Below the pieces are notes generated by a model. It ran no database searches and was not told where the DNA came from. It saw nothing but the letters and a program-made list of their open reading frames with translations. The position numbers and the translations under genes are program-made. Of a DNA stretch of 64,000 nt, positions 29,504 through 42,400 are shown one piece after another. Within the stretch, counting starts at the first letter, position 1, and every line of letters starts with the position of its first letter. This stretch comes from Patagioenas fasciata (lineage: Eukaryota > Chordata > Aves > Columbiformes > Columbidae): positions 190,878,604 through 190,942,603 of the forward strand of contig NC_092520.1 of assembly GCF_037038585.1 (NCBI RefSeq). The letters run 5' to 3'.

Positions 29504-30241
29504 AATACATTATATTTTATATGTAATAACTGATGGCAAGAGTGATCTCCTTGAATGTAACAGAAACAATGTGGTTTGGTGTAATAACAGTTTAGAAATC
29601 AAAAAAAAAAAACCAAAACATTGGCAGTGATCAAAGTGAAGCATTTTCCCAATGTTTCACTTAACAGAAGAGTTCAAAGATTTCAGTTTGAATTGAAGAA
29701 TCTTTGTTCAGGAAAAAACAAACAAACAAGCAAAAAACCCCTTTATTTTATTTTGGACAACTATTAACATTCCAAAATACAATTACTTCAGTTTATAAAT
29801 AAATGCTTTTACTATAATAAATATTGGGTTTGAAATATTTGGGTTAGCCATGGAAAAACTCAGTAAAAATAACACGAAGTCCTGAGTTGTTTAGGTTAAT
29901 GCAGATGACTTGATGTTGAAAAAGAAGCCTCCAGAGGATGGGAAATGTATTTTTTTAAGTGTCACAATTCTCTGGAAACCATGAGTTTTCTTTCTGATGA
30001 GCGGAAGTTTATCTCCTGCAATTCCTCCATAACATAAAGCTGAGGGATTTGAATAACATTCAACAAACAAGCAGCTGAGGCAGCATCAAGTGTTACCCAT
30101 CTCCAAGCGATGTTCTGCTCAGCTCCAGTGTGAACATAGAGCAACCCCAGAACAGAGGTGAGACACTAAGGGGGTGCTTCTTGGACCACTGCAAGGGGAC
30201 CTGCCAGAGCAAGTTTCCCTCCTGTCAGATGATCCTGTGTT

Positions 30242-30297
30242 AAAAACCAACCAACCAAACAAACAAACAAAACCCAACAATAACAACAACAACAAAC
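30242..30297. repeat. (CAAA/CAA)n simple repeat
   Basis: Runs of CCAA, then CAAA, then CAA units on the plus strand. Confidence 0.8.
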
Positions 30298-33200
30298 TAA
30301 GAAAGAAAAAATAATAAAGTGTTTGCTATGAGAAATGTGATTTTTAATCCCTGCACATCCAAGCAAATGCAACACGTACCACTGAGCACTGGCTGGCTCT
30401 GCAGACGAGCTCCCATGGAGGGACCCTGTGCTCTGGAATGGGGATCTGGCAATAGACAACATTCCTGAAAGGAGCACATGGCCATGTCAGCAGCAGGGAA
30501 ATCACAAAAACAGAGAGGAACAGTCTTTAATGACAGCCATAAATGTGCTTTGTCAAAAAACAAAAACAAAAAAGCAAACAACAAAAAAACGAAAACAAAC
30601 AAAAATACTTTTGCTATATGTAAGACGCAAGGATGTTAATTCCAAAACATGTGAACAGGTGGGATTTCTCACCAGACTTAGGCAAGGATATAATGTGTAT
30701 GATGGGGAAAACATTTCCACAATGATTTAAAGTGCCAGTATATCTGTTGAAATCCATGCACTGCCACTTTGTCAGCTCTTCTCAGCAATACAGAATATTT
30801 CCACTTGATGGCACCAAATTTTATTTTATTTTTTTAAACCTCAACTCAAAACTATTCTCTAACAAAAGATATGCTGACTTCCACAGAGACGATCATGAAA
30901 AAGACATGCTTTTTTTCCTGAGCACATTTCTTTTCTTAAAAGGAATACAGTGAATTTCTTACAGTGACTTTGTCTCTTCTATTTGACCATGACCATTTGA
31001 CCAATCATTTGAACTGACTGGGGTTTTTTCCCACTGCTTAGAGAGTATCTCCTTTCAGTGAAAGCTGTGTTATCAAATTGTTGTAAGAATCACATTCTGA
31101 ATGTGGATGAATCATGCATTTTAAGATACATTTTGGTTCTAGCCCCATCATTGAAACTCATCATGCATTTGCTTGTTTTAAAAATGAGAGGCACCCATAT
31201 AGACCATAGCAAAGTAACAGTCAACTTTTAAGGGCTGAGCATCAATTTTGATTCTTACCCTAAATTGTCTGTTGCTTATTAGTAGTAATTACTGTCTAGT
31301 AATTCTCCAATAGCTCTAACTACTTTAAAAACAACTTTTAAACCTTGCTCATATGTTCCATTCAGGCACTGAAAATGTAAGTGGGCAAAACTGTAGTTTA
31401 AATAGTTGTCCAGTTCTTGGAGATTTCACAAGCTTCAGACAATAGTCAGCATCATATACAATGTACCAGATAATAATAGATTACGTACTGGATAACATTA
31501 GATTACAGTAAATACCCATTTATTGTTTCTCATCTCCCCTTTCAACAATAAGCCAGGTGGGACAGGGCAGAGTCCTGTGTCTGTGCGGTACCTGCATGGG
31601 GCAGGGAGGATGACCTGGCTCACGACTAAGCCTCCCAGATAGTACAGTGACACAAGTGATGTACAGAATCATCTGTTGAAGCTCTAGAGCAGCAAACTAG
31701 GATTTTAGGCACCTATAATGAGATCTGTCATGTTTCTACCCACAGAACAGAAAATGCAGGGCAGCACTGGGGTTTGGAAGGATGAGGTGCGTAGTCCTGG
31801 GCAGGGGGAGGATTGGGAGGCAGGGACAGATCAGTCCTGTGTATCCCAGATTAGAGTACCAGTTAAGGATTTTCCAGGCAAAAGGTAACACCGGAAGTTT
31901 CTGCCACAGGCTGCATTATTGTCTGGGCCTTGTAGGAGCAGCCTCTGCAATGCATGGTCTGTACAGACATTGTGCATGTGTGCGGTAGACAAGCACTTCG
32001 GATGTGCTGTATTTATTGTGCAGGTGCAAATCAGCTGCTGAGTATGTGCAAAGTGGAGCTGACACTTCCCAGATATATCACATTTATTGGATGTCTGTGA
32101 CAGAGCTGCTCTGTGCATGCACATGCACCATCACTTCGGTGTGCAGATAAGCAGAATGATCAGAGCTACTGTCACTACCATGACCAGGCTGCTAGATGTC
32201 CAAACATCTCTCTCAGCTTAAAGGAAAGACGACTTCTTTAGAAAAGCCTAGATATAGGTTGCTTTCATCCACAAATCACCCTCCCCCCCTGCCACCTTCT
32301 GTCTTCTCCTGCCCTCAAGGTCCAAACTTCCCAGTTGTATCTTGAGTCCACCTCTACACAACTCCTGTGATCCATGAATTTTAAAGGATTATCCAATGCA
32401 GTCTGTTCATCTACTTGCAGTTCACAAACCTGTGATCAGACTGAATTCCTGTCTTCTTCAGAAGTATCTTGCAACTCTAATTTCCACAAGGTTTTTCTCT
32501 CTCTTCTATGAGGAAGTAAGCCACTTGCCCAATCCTGGTTCCCACCACAAAGATTTTCACACAATCTTAGCTCCATTTGAGACCTACTCTTGAGGTCAAA
32601 TCTCTCTCTCTGAGGATGTGAACATTTCAGGTTACTGGGGTTCTTGGATCAGGAACTGAACTCAGTCACTGAGGTCCATGTCTCTCATAGGCTGGTGTTC
32701 CTCCTTTCCTCTTTAGAACAGCATGGAAGAAAGCCCAGTCTTACAAACATGTAAGGACAACACTATTTGTTGAAATTCAGCTAGTGTTTTAAACAAGTCA
32801 TCTTTTATCGAAATGAGAGGAATTGTCTAATAAGATCACTTGTTGCAACTTAACTATCAAAAGAAAAAAAAATGAAAAGCTTTTCATTTGATCTTATGCT
32901 CTTCTGTCATTTCTTCCCTGCACATTGTTGTCATGCATTTATTATGTGACATTTGTGGTGCTTCATTTTCTGTTAGAAGCTGAAAAAAAAGGCAAGGAAA
33001 TCCAAGAGCCTGTGAAAAGAGCATGAGTCTCATTTCTGGCTTTGGAAAATACAAGGAGCGATCATTACTAGCCAGAGCTGTATTGGAGATGAAAAATAGC
33101 AGCTGGGAGCAATATTTGTCTTTTCCTCACACAGAAGAAGAAAACTCCCAACACCACAGCGCCTTCCCAAGCCGCTTCAGACAGAGTCCAGCCCAAAGCT

Positions 33201-33329
33201 GCTGGTCGGGGAGCAGAGATCCTGCCAAGGCACGTCAGCCTCAGCACACGCTCCGCTGCTGCCATTCTGCTGAACTATGTGGGCTTTAATTAACAGATGT
33301 ACCTCCCCTAGGACAGAGGTCTCACGGCC

Positions 33330-33415
33330 AAACTAATTTTTCATGGGCAAGTTAATCTCACTTAAACCCTTAATTTTCCCTGTATAATAGAGGTTGATCA
33401 TGTTAGTACTAATTC
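33330..33415 (+). repeat. MIR-like SINE remnant
   Basis: Shows CATGGGCAAGTTAA, CACTTAAACCCTTAATTTTCC and TGTATAATAGAGGTTGAT, corresponding to the MIR 3' half (TGGGCAAGT...CTTAACC...TTTCC...TGTAAAATGGGG). Diverged. The 5' limit is uncertain. Confidence 0.5.
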
Positions 33416-36400
33416 ACAATTAAACCAGAAGCTACTAATGCCACCAAACAAACAAATCAAACCAAAATGAAAACCCACCACCTCTTTTAATTCCTCTTTC
33501 CCCTTCCATATTTCAACAACTACTTTTGCCTGAGTAATATCCTGACAACATATCCATGATTTAACTCTCATGTTTTAGCAGTCAGTTACTGCTGTTCGAC
33601 ACAAATTCTGCATCCCCTCATTTTTGTTACTGAAAATTATTTCAAATTAGAAATAGAGTCATGGAGCAAAGAGAAAAGATGCATGCCAATGCCAAATAAT
33701 TCTGCAAGCATCCCACCCACATACTTTTGCCTCTTTTCTATCACACAGGCATTGTGTTTAATTATCATTGATTTTATGGAGTTGTTAGGAAATTATTGTC
33801 TCTGTGCTTAATTCTGTATGATTCTGGCTGTAAGACACTGTTTTGCTTTTCTATTTAAGAGTTTATCTGACATGGTTTTAGTAACCACACTAAAGGCTAG
33901 GTGCTGCAGTCTAAGTTTTCAGAGACACGTGCTCTGGGCCATCTTGTATCCATATCAATTGCAGTGAAAGAGCTCAAGCACAGCCCAGGACCCACCACGT
34001 TTTACCTTTCCCAAGTGGGAAGCCAGCTAACCCTCTCCAAAGCAGGTGTAGAAGATGCCCGATGCACGGGCAGTAGGGATAAGCTGGGACTTCAGGCTCC
34101 AGTAAGAGTCTAAGCCCTGAGATAACATAACAAGTCTGAACCAGGGTACAAGAACACGTATTCAAATTGCTAATTATTCACAGGCCTTTCACTGTATCCA
34201 TCTGCAGCTCTCCATTGCCGTAAGCAGTCTCACCAAGATGGTATAGCATTAGCAGAAAAAAAGCAAACTGACCATGGCTGTTGTGCAGACTAATACCAGA
34301 AATACATTCTGCAAGGACTTTAGAAAACAGAAGCTGCTGAAGAGAGCTGAACTAAGTGGAAGGAGTTAATGGTGTTAATCTGTGCAGGATCTGAAGCAGC
34401 TAAGTGGTCTGCAATCCAGCAAGCTGCTCATTTCCAAAGAGTGTTGGGCAAAAAGACAGAGATATCAGCAGAGCAAGGGTCTCAAGTGGCAAGCTCACTG
34501 AAGCAGCAAGGGAAAAAAAAAACAGATAGGTAGTTTATGCCATTTGAGTCTTACTGTTTTGTCAAGAAAAAGACCCTTCATACAAAGAAGTGTTTTCTAT
34601 GAGAGAAATCAGGAACCCACAGAGGCAGCTAGTGAGTGGGAATGCATTTATACCTATTAATACAAGATAGCTGTTTCACTGATATATGTGACATCATGAT
34701 GACAAAGATCACAAGAGGATGACACTCAAAGAAATACAAAACAAACCACTAGCATAGGACAACTTTGTATTAGAAAAAAAATCTTTAGACAGAACAAGCT
34801 ATTCAGAAGAGCAGAGAAAAATATTCACTAGCACCAGCAACATATATACTATGAAACAGAAAGTAGTACCAGCAAATAATTACACACACACAAAATGCAG
34901 CAGTATGGCACCAGACACTCCAGCTTATAAACAGAAGCATGTAGCAAGGGCAAAGATATTACGGGTTTTTAGCAGATGTGGGTTATATCATGCAGGAAAG
35001 GAATGTGTATTTTTAGGGAAGCTTTGTACAAAGAGACACAAATCGAAGCATTTTACATTAGCATCTAACACAGACAAGCAGAAGAAACAGTTCATACATG
35101 GCACACAACGGAAGAACATCTCCAAAAAGTAATGTAGCAGTAGTGAAACCATCTTTTGGCTACTATACAAACTAGGAACTGCATTGTGGTAAAGCATATG
35201 AAAATACTTAAACAGACCCAGGAAAAAAGACATTTGAAATGGATGTTGAAATGCAAATAAGCTGAATCTCTTGAGAAAGAATATGAGGTTTAGTCCATAC
35301 CACAAGACTATTATCTTTTGGGAAGTATGATTAACAGGATATACAATGCAGAAGGCACAGAAAGAAAATGATAGGGCCACCACCAAAGGAAATACATCAG
35401 TCTGGGTTTCCATGCAAGAGAATATGTCTGCACGCATGGCACATGAAGGCTGATGAGTTTGCTAAAACTTCTACTGGTTTAGGGCATCTCACAACTGAGG
35501 AAATTAAATATATATATATATATTGAAAAGAGTGGGTATTGCTGTTCTTAAGAAGAATAATTAGTCATGGCATTTCTGAATGCCATCTATTCTCTGAAGA
35601 ATGCATAGTGTGTAGGTGGGATTAGATAACTGGTGTGTGTGGCCATGTGCCTACCAGCAAGGCACAGGAAGGTGCCATTCAGCCAGCTTAGCTTTGGGTG
35701 CGTACAAATATTGGCATGTACCCCAAGGTGATTATCACTAATCTTTCTATATTCAATGGAAAAACAAAATTAAAAAATAAACCAAAACAAAACAAACACC
35801 TAAAGTACAGTTCATGCAACCAGTTTTAGAGGAGATGGATCACGCTCTAGAAATGCTTATTTCTCTTCAGCAACTCTAAGGGAAGTCTGGACATGTACAT
35901 CATTGGTAGACAATGAGACTGTTAAAACCTTCTAGTAGGGAAAATTAGTGTCAGAGAAAGCACCAAAAGAAATGATTTCTAATGATTGTCTGTACCTGTT
36001 GGATAGAATTCCTGAAAAAATGCATGTATTTTGAAGACTTGCTTGTAGCACTTGTTTAGTTTGAATATTTCTAGGTCATTTTCCCTTGTTGCGAGCAATT
36101 TGACCCAGAAAAATATGTTAAGTCAGTGGAAAGCAGAGACATTGTGAGTATGGGAGAAAGTATACAACAGCCTTCTAAACGCTGCTTCATGCCTGTGTCA
36201 CCACACCAGAGAGCACCAAAAACATAGTCCCACATCTGAGTGAACCATATGGTTGAAGAAGCCCTGGCAGATTCTTAAAGTTTTCAGTCCAGTCCTCCTT
36301 TGATCACTCCTCAGAAAATGAGAGAACAGAATGCTGGCTTGGACATGCTCTATAAACCCAGCACAGTTTGTTTTGCTTTGTTTATTCTTGTAGATGTGTA

Positions 36401-39400
36401 AACAATCCAGCCCTTCCATGGAAACACCACATGAATTGCATAAGCACAAGAATACACAGTAGCTGCCTCTGTGTTAGTAAGTAAAACACACACTGGACTG
36501 GTTTGCAGGTGCTTAGCCTGGTTGGTACAAAACCAACCCATATCTACATTATTCAGCTTTCTTAGCCTCCAAAAACAGAGTGACTGCATCCAGCCTGCCT
36601 AGTGGCAATGATCTTGGGCCAATATTAATCCCTTAACCGTGCCTGGGAATTGTTTTGGTTAGCCTACGCTAGACCATGCTAGTGACTGGACTAACTGGTT
36701 TGATAGTACGGGCAAGTGAGTTTCTGAGCCCAAGAGGGTTCCATGGCTCTATTTTATTGGCTTTTTTTGGAATTAACCAATACAACCATCATGTGCTTGT
36801 GTGATAGGACCTGTATAGTGTTTTCCTTTTACTAAAGCCGAGTCTATACCTCCATGACACTGTTATTTGTGAGCCGTTTCCATTCTGATGCTGCATTGAA
36901 TAGGAGGAATTTGTGAAAGCCAAGTGCCCACATGCAGAGGTCCCTGACGGAACCAGGTATTCAGGTCGGGAGGGTCAATAAGACACAGTTACCTGCTCTC
37001 TACAGGAATTTGTAAAGCCCAAGACACAAAATGAGTATACCGTTTCAGGTTTGAATGAGTACACATAAAGTATTTTTTCCTCTGTGTGTCTGAGAGAGAG
37101 AGTGAGAGGGGTGGGGAGAAAAAAATAACTACTTATGTAAAGAGAAATTATGGGAAAAACAAGTTTCTAATCTTGAGTTTTCCCAAAAACCTCATATTGA
37201 ATCTCCACTGTTTGCTTTCAGTTATCAGCCACAGAAAACAATTGCTTGAATCTCTGCCCTTCACAGCTGAATCATCAAGCAAAGATTTAGTCCAATTGGA
37301 TTTCACAGAGATGACAGGATCTGTCAGTGACCTTAACAATGAAGATTTTCTCCTATGTCTGGTTTTATGTGCCAGGTTTCTTTGTGCTTGGCTATGGTCT
37401 TAGACATGATCACTGTAATTCCAGTGCGAAAGCCTAACTCAGACTGCTTCTTCAGAGCAGGGAGGGATCTGTGGTGTATTGTAGAGTTTTATAGCCAGAA
37501 CAGGTGCTCTAGTCACCCACCTCATCATCATGAGGAGCATGCTTCTCTTAATTAAAAGAGTATATTATTCAAGGATATCTTGTTATGACCCAGTTTTGTC
37601 TTTAATATGGACAAATATAAAATGGTGGCATTAGGGGTCAGATTGGGATTAAAAAAAAAAAAAAGTCAAACATCGCAGTTTTGAATTCCATCTGCCTTCC
37701 TTGACAACAGGTTCCTTTACTGGTGTGATGAAGGTTCAGGACAGGAGGAGCCAATAACAGACAGAATACCCTCTGAACTCATAGATACTGAACCTTTGTG
37801 TCTTTCTTGTGGCAAAGACCAGGAAAATCTCCCAGTTTGGGAAAAGAAAGAAACAAAGCAACCAGACATGGTACTCCCTCACAAGGATCCCGTGAGAGCC
37901 CAGTCTCGACTGTGCCCATCAGAAAACCCAGATACTAAGGCATGCACCTTCAGAAGGCTCAAAGAAAACCTGACCTTGGTTCCTAAGCCATCAAGTCACG
38001 TTTGAAACCTACTCCCTTTTGCTGGATAATAGCCTATACAATACATCACAAGAAAATTAGCAATCCCTTTACGCTGCTATTAGCATTAATAGCTAATGAA
38101 CTATAAAAGCAACAAACAGTTGTTGTTGCTTTTTCTGATTGATTAATTTAAATTTAACCTTAATTTGTTTAGATCTCACTGAGAAGCTGCTACCTTATTC
38201 TGAGCTACAACTGTTGCAATTAGGAGCAGTATCCCACTGTGAGTATAAGGCTGATTGCATGGTATGCGTTGGCAACAGAATAACATTGCCCAGATATCTA
38301 TTGAAGTGATCAGACTTCTAACTCCAAAAATGCAGTATTATCTGTAAATATTTATTCAGCAACACATTTTGAAAGGAATATGGCATGGTAACATTTTGTG
38401 GATGGGAAATATTGTGTGCCTTACTTATTATACCCATCATTGTTGATGTCCAAATGTTTCTACAGAAATAAAGTCTTTAACTTTTTTGTGACAACTTCCA
38501 TCTTGCTCTCTTTCCATCTTCAGAATGCTTGTATTTTGATTTTGACATAATATCTTCACAAAGCAATTGGATACCAAAGTGGATAATATTTCAGCATATT
38601 CGTATTATCGTCTTTCAAATACCCACCTCTCATGCTAGTCCAAGTGAAGTTGATGGCAAACTCTGAGAAGCTTCTGTCTAAGCTCTTAATGAACATAGGT
38701 TATGTTATTAAAAATTACACAGTACTTTTCATTACTAGATAAACCTTGACAAGTGGATGAAAAAATCTGTATCTAAATTATAAAGATTTTCTGCTGCTTT
38801 TACTGAAGAATTCATTCTCACAAGAAAACAGGATCCTATGGTATAGCTTCGGAATTTTAGGAACAGTAACAAAATAAAACTCTAAGATACATGAGAACAT
38901 AGAGATTGATCAGGATATGGTGTTCCTGACAGTTAGGAAATCCCAGTGGGGATGGAGAATTGTTAGTTGCAAACTAAGGTACCATAAACCTTATTTTACT
39001 TTTTTAGATTCCTGATAACACAAGATAATTGCCAAAGTTGTCTTATCTGACTGGTTGAACTCAAAGGAAAGACTTTATTTCCATTCACTTTAACAGGATT
39101 TAAATTCCACTTTGAGTAAAAAAACACAAAAAAACCCTCACCCAGACTCCAGAGACCCTCAGTGTGATCAGAACAGTGTAATACTACATTGGCTCTTCAG
39201 TACTGCAGCCTGGCAGGAGCCCCAGTGCTCGAAGTCAAGGGTCTCCAAACTGCAGCTCTTCATTGCAGGTGGATCACACCCCCTGCAAGTGCAGCTGCCA
39301 CACTGAGATGATGTCAAATGACTCACAGTGACATCGTGCTGGCACATAGGCTGTCAGGTAATTCAGGTCACCAGTGGTGGGAAGAGGCAGGAAAGCAGGA

Positions 39401-42400
39401 GTGTGTCTGTAGTCATCACCACCAGCTCTTCTAGGTCTCAGCTTCACATCTGCTCCAGCCCCAGCAGGCTCAAGACCACCATGAGGCCACTCCTAGTGCT
39501 GCTTCTCCTTTTGGTTTCCGAAGTATAAGGTATTGGTATGATGGCTCTCAAGCATTTGAAGAGGTTGATAGGTATCCAAGTGTCAAGAAGGTTGTCTGCA
39601 CTTGTTGGAAATGTTTCACAGATAAAGCAATTCCCTTTTATGTGAGTTCATACAACCCAAAGTATTATATATGAGTGGAAAAATATGGGGAAACTTATAT
39701 CATCAGTTTTGCTTATGCTAGCCTTCACTAGGTAAATTTATACATTCCCTGGTGGTATTACTTTCAAATACTATTTTCGTTGCAAAGGTACAGATATCAA
39801 AAAAAAAATTCCCTTCCAATGAAGACCCATTTTTTAAAGAGAATGAATGACAGGTTCCTGATTATTATAAACAGTCACAAAGTTTTAGTAATTCAATACA
39901 TTCAAATTAATTTTGAGATATGTCTCCTGTGAGTTTATTTTTTCTTTGTGGATGAATCCAGAACTTTTCTGTTCCCTCAGCTGTGCTAGGTACTAGGAGC
40001 AGCAACAGCTTTGACATTACCTGCAGCAATTACAGCCCATCTGCCCAGGTACTTTGCTAAGCTGTAAAGTCTTCATGGTTGAATACAGACACAATCATGG
40101 GCTCCAGAAAGAGTCATTCCAGCTTGCATTGATGAGAGCCAAAGGCTGCTTAAAATCTACCAGGTACAAACAAGAGTTATACTTGAAAAATAAATATGGC
40201 AATTGTTAGGATTCAGCTCATCCAGCGTGTAAAATTCCTTAGTCTTCACAACGCAAGATGGCCTGTACCCAAGTCCAAGGGGAAATCTGAAAACAGACCC
40301 CACAATATCTTACACGAGAGCATTTTTTCCATCTTGCCTTTAAGCTGAGACACTGTGCAGGCAGCTGTGCACCACGCAGAGCAGCCAGCGACTCCAGCAG
40401 GCAACTGTAAGGCAGTGGGACTGGGGTTCGATCCCCGCTTCCAAGACTTCTTGAAAACAACACGTGCACTCCAGGACACCCAACAAGAACAGCAGCTCCA
40501 ACCCCTCTGAAAGCCTGACCCAGGAGGGCAGAGGAAGAAGTAAGTCCTTTTTGCTTACTGTCCCACTGGCCCTATCAATCTCTTCATGTCAGACACAAAA
40601 TAAACAAAGAGGCTTGGAGAGTGCCTTTGCTCCACAGGCTGAGGACTAAGATGGTCTCCTGGGGTGCAGACATTGAGGTTGTGAGTCAATCCAGCAAAGC
40701 AGGTTACAGCTGCACATCCTCCAGCTACATGAATAAGCAGCTTCACCACCAAATCATAATGCAAAAAGTGGTCACTATGACCAGTTGCTGGGATTTCTTA
40801 TTTTCTCCCAGACATCGTAATTTTGGTAACTGGATTGCTTCAGGAGGCTGCTAGAAAACTACCTGCAGTGAAGGCAGTACTTGACTCAGGACAGACTGTA
40901 TCTCTGTTCCATGCTATTAGAGGCACGTGTGACATAAGTGTTTGTTTTTTTCATGTTAATTTGCCAAAAACTTTGGTGTGAGCATTGCCCAAGTTAGACA
41001 GGCTGTTTCAACTCACAGTGCATTGAACAAGATTGTTCTGAGTTGAACTTTGCTAAAAAGAAAACAAACAAAAAGATTCATAACCTAATTATTTCATGTG
41101 TTGTTTGGCCACCACTTGATTAAAAAGGGGAGGAGAAAGGGACTATAAATAAACCTTGGAGAAGAGTGTGGGACACATTACAGGTTGGTGCTTCATGCTC
41201 CTTAAGAAATGAAAAAATAATTTAAACAACAACGACAACAAGCTAAGACCTTTGTAAAAGAAGGAGACCTCTCCTACAAAGGGCGTGACCAGCTGAACTG
41301 GCCAGGAAAACAAGAATGATGGTTAGGAAATAATCTCTTAATTCCATAATATATCTTCCCTGTGCACTGGGGTGAAACCAAGATCTTTGAAAAGTATTGT
41401 AAACCCTCTCTGAGTAACACAGAACAAAAACTAAATTCCCAGAATATGGAATAGTAAACAGTCTGGGGACTGGAAAATACTCCTGTAATTCCTGATATCC
41501 ACATTGAAATGATTTCTGTCTGCTTATGAGTTGCTTAGGCATAGTAAGATCATTTTTAATTAATCCACGTTTTAAAAGATGGTTCTTTTTCAAATTATTG
41601 TGACTGAACAGCTGCAATTGGGCTAATCATGTGCTGCAGACCTGGGACCCAAGTAAAATCTCCATCTCTCTCTCTCTCTGGTCCAACGACTGCTTGTCAT
41701 TTATGCAATGAGAAGCAGTCCAAGGAAAGCAGGAGACACTCGAATAGACACAATGACTCTATAGAATAGGACAGACACTACTGGAGTATACAGAAGCTTG
41801 TGAAGCAGAAGGGGTATTTGAATGTGAGTGTGACCTCCCTGGCAAGAACTCAACCCAGTACACTCTTCTTCACCCTTAAGCTGGTTATCTCTGGTTTCAA
41901 GCAAATTCCTCCCAATGAATTTTTTTTTGGTACTAATGTATAAAAAAAATCAAAATCTACTTGTAAACTCCTACAGAGAGTTGTGAGTGCTGTTTTGTCA
42001 AAAAAACTTACGAAAACATTCAGAAAAAAATCTTATAAAGTAACACCCTCTCTAATTAGTATAGAGACAGATGTAAGTTAAATATAGTAAATGCAACTGA
42101 GCTGTGATGTATGCCTTTGCTTTTAGAAATTAAAGTAGCTCTTTGCCCACTCTAACTCCTACTACAAGTTAGTCTGCTGTGCAATAACATACAGCATCAG
42201 GGAAGATTTAAAACAATTTGTGCCTGCTTTTTCAAGAAACTTGAGTTTTGCATTTCTGAGGACTCAGCTGCCTGTCTTATGGTAGATCCATTTTGGGGTA
42301 GCTCAGTCTCTGCTATAGTTGTAATCCTGACATAATTTAATATCTTCACCAAAAAATGCCACTGTACACTGCATTTTTAAAGGTATTTGAGAAGAACATA

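Larger units (their letters stand above)
29504..39400. other. Gene desert, central part 2
   Basis: No gene recognised. Contains (CAAA/CAA)n at 30242-30297, a MIR-like remnant at about 33.3 kb, an (AT)n run at about 35508-35523 and a GA-rich run near 37092-37112. The longest open frame is 149 aa (34988-35437, minus): very Phe/Leu/Cys-rich, and the complement of A-rich DNA. Confidence 0.6.

Noticed and set aside
36595-36660. Possible fourth MIR piece (CTTGGGCCAATATTAATCCC then TTAACCGTGCCT)
   Set aside because: Too short and diverged to support beside the three better copies.
40345-40450. tRNA-like segment with GGGGTTCGATCCCC
   Set aside because: A B-box-like word is present, but no cloverleaf could be drawn: the T stem pairs for only about three bases and no acceptor or anticodon arm fits. 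It may be a tRNA-derived SINE head.
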